A stretch of 8,182 nucleotides of DNA from Holophagaceae bacterium UBA706 (GTDB taxonomy: Bacteria > Acidobacteriota > Holophagae > Holophagales > Holophagaceae): contig DBME01000373.1 in assembly GCA_002298155.1 (NCBI GenBank), positions 9,094 through 17,275 of the forward strand, written 5' to 3'. The first letter of the stretch is position 1, and the number at the start of each line of letters is the position of its first letter. The translations under genes and the position numbers were made by a program. The notes beneath the pieces were generated by a model. The model was not told the DNA's origin. It saw only the letters and a list, made by a program, of their open reading frames with translations, and did not search any database. Below, in pieces: positions 5,680-8,182 of this stretch.

Positions 5680-7503
5680 CTAGGCGTTGGCGCGGTACAG
5701 CCCCTCGATGATGTCCTTGAAGGCCTCGTTCACCACCCGGCGCTTGAGCTTGAGGGAGGGCGTCAGCAGGCCGCTCTCGGGGGTCAGCTCGCGGTCCAGG
5801 AGGGCGATCTTGCGGATGCGCTCGTAGGTGGAGAGGTGGGCGTTGGTGTGGTTCACCCGGGTCATGAGCTTGGCGAGGACCTTGGGGTGGGCCAGCATCT
5901 GGGCGTCGTTCTCGAAGGGCAGCTGCTTGCGCTGGCACCAGTCGCGAAGGGCGGGGAAGTGCGGCACGATGAGGGCGGCCAGGTGGTTGCGATGGTCGCC
6001 CACGACGATGGCCTGCTCGATGTAGGGATCCTCGCGCAGGGCGTTCTCGATGGGCTGGGGGGCCACGTTCTTGCCGCCGTTGGTGACGATGATCTCCTTC
6101 TTGCGGTCGGTGATCTTCACGCGGCCCTGGGGGTCCATGGCGCCCACGTCGCCGGTGCAGAAGTAGCCTTCCTCGTCGAAGACCTCCCGGGTGGCGGTCT
6201 CGTTGCGCCAGTAGCCCTGCATGACGTTGGGACCCTGGCAGAGGATCTCGCCGTCGGGGGCGAGCTTCAGGAAGGGCTTGCCGTCCCAGGCCTTGAGGAT
6301 GGGGTGGCCCACGTACCCGGGCCGCACCTTGCCGTGGCGGTTGAGGGTCAGGATGGGGCTGGTCTCCGTGAGGCCGTAGCCCTCGTAGATGGGCACGCCC
6401 ATGGCCCAGAAGAATTCCATGATGGTGGGGTTGATGCCGGCCCCGCCGGTGACGCAGAAGCGCAGGCGCCCGCCGGTCTTGGCGCGGACCTTGGACAGGA
6501 GGATCCGGTCCGCCACCCGCCAGGCCAGGTTCGTTAGCCCGCCAGGCTGCTTGTCGAGGTACAGGTGACGCACCACCCGGTGGCAGGTGGAGCGGGCCCA
6601 GCTGAAGATCATCCGCTTGGCCAAGCCGCCCGAAGTGAGGGCGTCGCGCACCTTGGCGTAGATCTTCTCGAAGATCCGCGGCACCGCCAGCAGGACCGCG
6701 GGCTGGACCTCCAGGAGGTTCTGGGGGAGGGAGATGAGGCTTTCCGCGTAGTAGATGGCGATGCCCAGGTGGAACATCGTGTAGTGGCCCGCGGTGCGCT
6801 CGAAGATGTGGGACAGGGGCAGCACCGACAGGCACCGGTCGCCCCGCTCGGGACGCAGGGCCACGATGGCCACTTCCACCACCGCCACGATGTTGGAGGC
6901 GATGTTGCCCTGGGTGAGCATGGCCCCCTTGGGGTCACCGGTGGTGCCGGAGGTGTAGATGAGGGTCAGGAGGTCGTCGAGGACCCGCTGGTTTGCCCAG
7001 GCGCGCACCTCGGCCCGGCGGTGGTCCAGGGCCTCGCCCTCCTTCATGAGGGCATCCCAGGCCACGCAGTCCAGGCCGTGGGGTTCGGCGGGCATTCCGT
7101 CCAGGACGATGACTTTCTCAAGTTCGGGAAGCTTGGCGGCCACGGCCCTGATCTTGGCGAACTGGGCGCCGTTGGAGGTGAGGATCCAGCGGGAGCCGCT
7201 GTGCTGGAGGATGAAGGAGGTCTGTTCGGCGGTGAGGGTGTGGTAGATGGGCACGCTCACCAGGCCCATGACGGCGCAGGCGAAGTCCATGATGGCCCAG
7301 GCCGGGCGGTTCTCGCAGAGGATGCCGATGCGGTCGCCCTTCTTCAGGCCCCGGCCCTCCAGGGCCAGGCAGAGCCGTTCAACCTTCTCCTGGAGTTCCC
7401 GGTGGGGCAGGGGCTTGTAGGCCCCGTCGACCTTGGAAGCCAGGGCATCCGGCAGGTCGAACTTCAGGGCTTCATAAAATAGCTCTGCAATGGTCTGGAC
7501 CAA
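5680..7503 (-). CDS. Long-chain fatty-acid--CoA ligase (AMP-forming)
   Basis: A 607-residue ANL-superfamily enzyme, the usual length for bacterial FadD15-type long-chain acyl-CoA synthetases. It converts fatty acid, ATP and CoA to acyl-CoA, AMP and PPi at the inner face of the membrane. Visible motifs are the P-loop YTSGTTGDPKGAML (183-196), YGLTETSP (376-383), YFCTGDVG (447-454), DRKKEIIVTNGGKNVAP (466-482) and C-terminal TPSLKLKRR, where K585 is the likely catalytic Lys. All core residues are present, so it should be active. The start is TTG at 7503: no other start codon is available before the upstream stop at 7537-7539, and GGAG lies 8 bases before it. A palindrome and promoter candidate lie 64-102 bases upstream. 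tRNA-Ser follows after 16 bases. Substrate chain length cannot be read from sequence by eye. Confidence 0.95.
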   Translation of the reverse strand: MVQTIAELFYEALKFDLPDALASKVDGAYKPLPHRELQEKVERLCLALEGRGLKKGDRIGILCENRPAWAIMDFACAVMGLVSVPIYHTLTAEQTSFILQHSGSRWILTSNGAQFAKIRAVAAKLPELEKVIVLDGMPAEPHGLDCVAWDALMKEGEALDHRRAEVRAWANQRVLDDLLTLIYTSGTTGDPKGAMLTQGNIASNIVAVVEVAIVALRPERGDRCLSVLPLSHIFERTAGHYTMFHLGIAIYYAESLISLPQNLLEVQPAVLLAVPRIFEKIYAKVRDALTSGGLAKRMIFSWARSTCHRVVRHLYLDKQPGGLTNLAWRVADRILLSKVRAKTGGRLRFCVTGGAGINPTIMEFFWAMGVPIYEGYGLTETSPILTLNRHGKVRPGYVGHPILKAWDGKPFLKLAPDGEILCQGPNVMQGYWRNETATREVFDEEGYFCTGDVGAMDPQGRVKITDRKKEIIVTNGGKNVAPQPIENALREDPYIEQAIVVGDHRNHLAALIVPHFPALRDWCQRKQLPFENDAQMLAHPKVLAKLMTRVNHTNAHLSTYERIRKIALLDRELTPESGLLTPSLKLKRRVVNEAFKDIIEGLYRANA

Positions 7504-7566
7504 TGGGGGCGCTCCGCGGAAATGGCAAGCCGCATGTTAGCAGATGCATTCCCCCCTTGCATGGGA

Positions 7567-7588
7567 GCCTGTAATAGATATTACAGGC
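7567..7588. promoter_or_regulatory. Perfect 22-bp palindrome, probable repressor operator before the acyl-CoA synthetase
   Basis: GCCTGTAATA (7567-7576) and TATTACAGGC (7579-7588) are exact reverse complements around a 2-base GA spacer. CATG sequences flank both sides, imperfectly extending the symmetry. It lies 64-85 bases upstream of the acyl-CoA synthetase start and covers a promoter -10 candidate. No T-run follows on either strand, which argues against a terminator. TetR-family fatty-acid regulators bind palindromes of about this size. The spacing is CTG-N12-CAG, so it is not a LexA or lux-box site, which use N10. Confidence 0.55.
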
Positions 7589-7605
7589 CATGACAGAAGT
7601 GGAAA
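7578..7605 (-). promoter_or_regulatory. Candidate sigma-70 promoter of the acyl-CoA synthetase gene
   Basis: Minus-strand TTTCCA (7600-7605) and TAATAT (7578-7583) are 16 bases apart and each matches four of six consensus bases. The -10 lies inside the 7567-7588 palindrome, so a bound repressor would block it. Transcription would start near 7571, about 68 bases before the TTG start. Confidence 0.35.
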
Positions 7606-7631
7606 AAAACTGAAGAAGGCCTCAATTCTTC
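7603..7631 (-). terminator. Candidate intrinsic terminator of the M4 peptidase gene
   Basis: On the minus strand GAAGAA (7626-7631) and TTCTTC (7612-7617) form a 6-bp stem with an 8-base loop that includes the stop codon. It is followed after two bases by seven Ts (7609-7603). The stem is AT-rich and weak, but the T-run is the only one of its kind in the right half of the window. Confidence 0.4.
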
Positions 7632-8182
7632 CAGGCGGGGCCTACGTTGACGGCCCGGAAGGCGTTCCAGACCGCCTGCTCCTCGGGGCTGGCGGCGCCG
7701 AACAGGTCCTTGGCGGAGCAGATGCAGGCCTTGCGGGCATCGGCATAGCCGCTCTGGGAGGTGAGGTAGTGGCTGAGGGCCCGGTACCAGATCTTGGCGG
7801 CCCGGTCGTTACCCAGGCCCTCCATGCCCTTGGGCAGCAGGCAGCTGTAGTAGTCGCTGGTGCGGGTGGGACTGGCGCCCTGGCTGAGGAAGTAGAAGCA
7901 CCGGTTCATGGGGCCCGAGGACATATGGGGGTTCATGAACTCCAGGTCCGGGGACCAGACGTCGGCGCTGGCGCCGTCCTTGCTGGGCTTGTACATGTAG
8001 CGGATGGGGGCGGGGTGCTCGGGCTTGGCCACGTCCTCCCCGATGGTCCAGTTGCCGCCCCAGCTTCCGATGAGAGAGTCGGACCCGCCCCGGGCGTAGT
8101 ACTCGATGAGGGTGCCCATGATGTCGGAGTTGGCTTCGTTGAGGCCGCCGCTCTCCCCGTAGTAGTCCAGGTTGGCCGTGTT
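7622..8182 (-). CDS. M4 (thermolysin-family) metallopeptidase, C-terminal part, runs off the right edge
   Basis: The frame is open from the right edge to TGA at 7622-7624, giving 186 residues; the ATG at 8119 is internal. The visible part starts with NLDYYGESGGLNEANSDIMG, matching thermolysin GAINEAISDIFG: E16 corresponds to the third zinc ligand and D20 to the orienting Asp. WTIGEDV, PIRYMYKPSKDG and NPHMSSGPMNRCFYFLSQGA follow, with H86 matching the catalytic His231. The tail YRALSHYLTSQSGYADARKAC and AFRAVNVG is typical of the M4 C-terminal helical domain. The HEXXH motif and propeptide would lie beyond 8182. M4 enzymes are secreted endopeptidases. The protein ends soon after AVNVG, so it has no added C-terminal domain such as PPC or a sorting tail. 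Four cysteines are visible, which could form disulfides after export. Confidence 0.93.
   Translation of the reverse strand, partial: NTANLDYYGESGGLNEANSDIMGTLIEYYARGGSDSLIGSWGGNWTIGEDVAKPEHPAPIRYMYKPSKDGASADVWSPDLEFMNPHMSSGPMNRCFYFLSQGASPTRTSDYYSCLLPKGMEGLGNDRAAKIWYRALSHYLTSQSGYADARKACICSAKDLFGAASPEEQAVWNAFRAVNVGPAWKN

Noticed and set aside
5410..7482. Two long plus-strand open frames (375 and 305 codons) opposite the acyl-CoA synthetase
   Set aside because: The translations are low-complexity Gly/Val/Ala/His strings. The minus strand encodes an intact enzyme with all motifs, and the first frame also runs through the tRNA.
7567..7588. Palindrome read as a terminator for the M4 peptidase gene or as a LexA/lux box
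   Set aside because: No T-run follows it on either strand, and a better terminator candidate with seven Ts lies at 7603-7631. The CTG-N12-CAG spacing does not fit the N10 of LexA or lux boxes.

Overview
The window is high-GC bacterial DNA with ordinary chromosomal gene content. GC-rich codon use, PilZ and HEAT-repeat proteins, a secreted S9-type peptidase, an M4 metallopeptidase and a long-chain acyl-CoA synthetase together suggest an Acidobacteriota lineage near Holophaga/Geothrix. That placement is an inference from gene style; no marker gene here proves it. I see no phage, insertion sequence, integrase, CRISPR array or rRNA.

Layout from left to right. The 5' half of a secreted S9-family peptidase runs leftward off the window (1-480, minus). 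A 362-base intergenic stretch follows and carries several short inverted repeats. Two plus-strand genes come next and are probably one transcript: a small PilZ (c-di-GMP receptor type) protein (843-1223) and, 39 bases later, a cytoplasmic HEAT-repeat protein (1263-3152). A minus-strand sigma-54 activator of the XylR/DmpR/MopR type (3103-4629) converges on the HEAT gene, and the two coding ends overlap by 50 bases. An AT-rich regulatory region lies upstream of the activator. The rest of the window is all minus strand: a RibD_C-type dihydrofolate reductase-family protein (4857-5438), tRNA-Ser(UGA) (5576-5663), a long-chain acyl-CoA synthetase (5680-7503) and the C-terminal part of an M4 (thermolysin-family) metallopeptidase (7622 to the right edge).

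How the parts may work together. PilZ plus HEAT looks like a c-di-GMP output module. The acyl-CoA synthetase activates fatty acids and seems to have its own promoter with a perfect 10-2-10 palindrome across the -10 region, the arrangement expected of a repressor operator. The sigma-54 activator keeps the zinc-site spacing of phenol-sensing relatives but seems to lack their phenol-contact His and Trp, so its effector is probably something else. Its own promoter candidate overlaps a Fur-box-like triplet of hexamers. The regulator's target is not evident in the window.

I did not find a convincing new multi-gene system. The points most worth a second look are the regulator's altered effector pocket, the palindromic operator before the acyl-CoA synthetase, the PilZ-HEAT pair and the Fur-like promoter.
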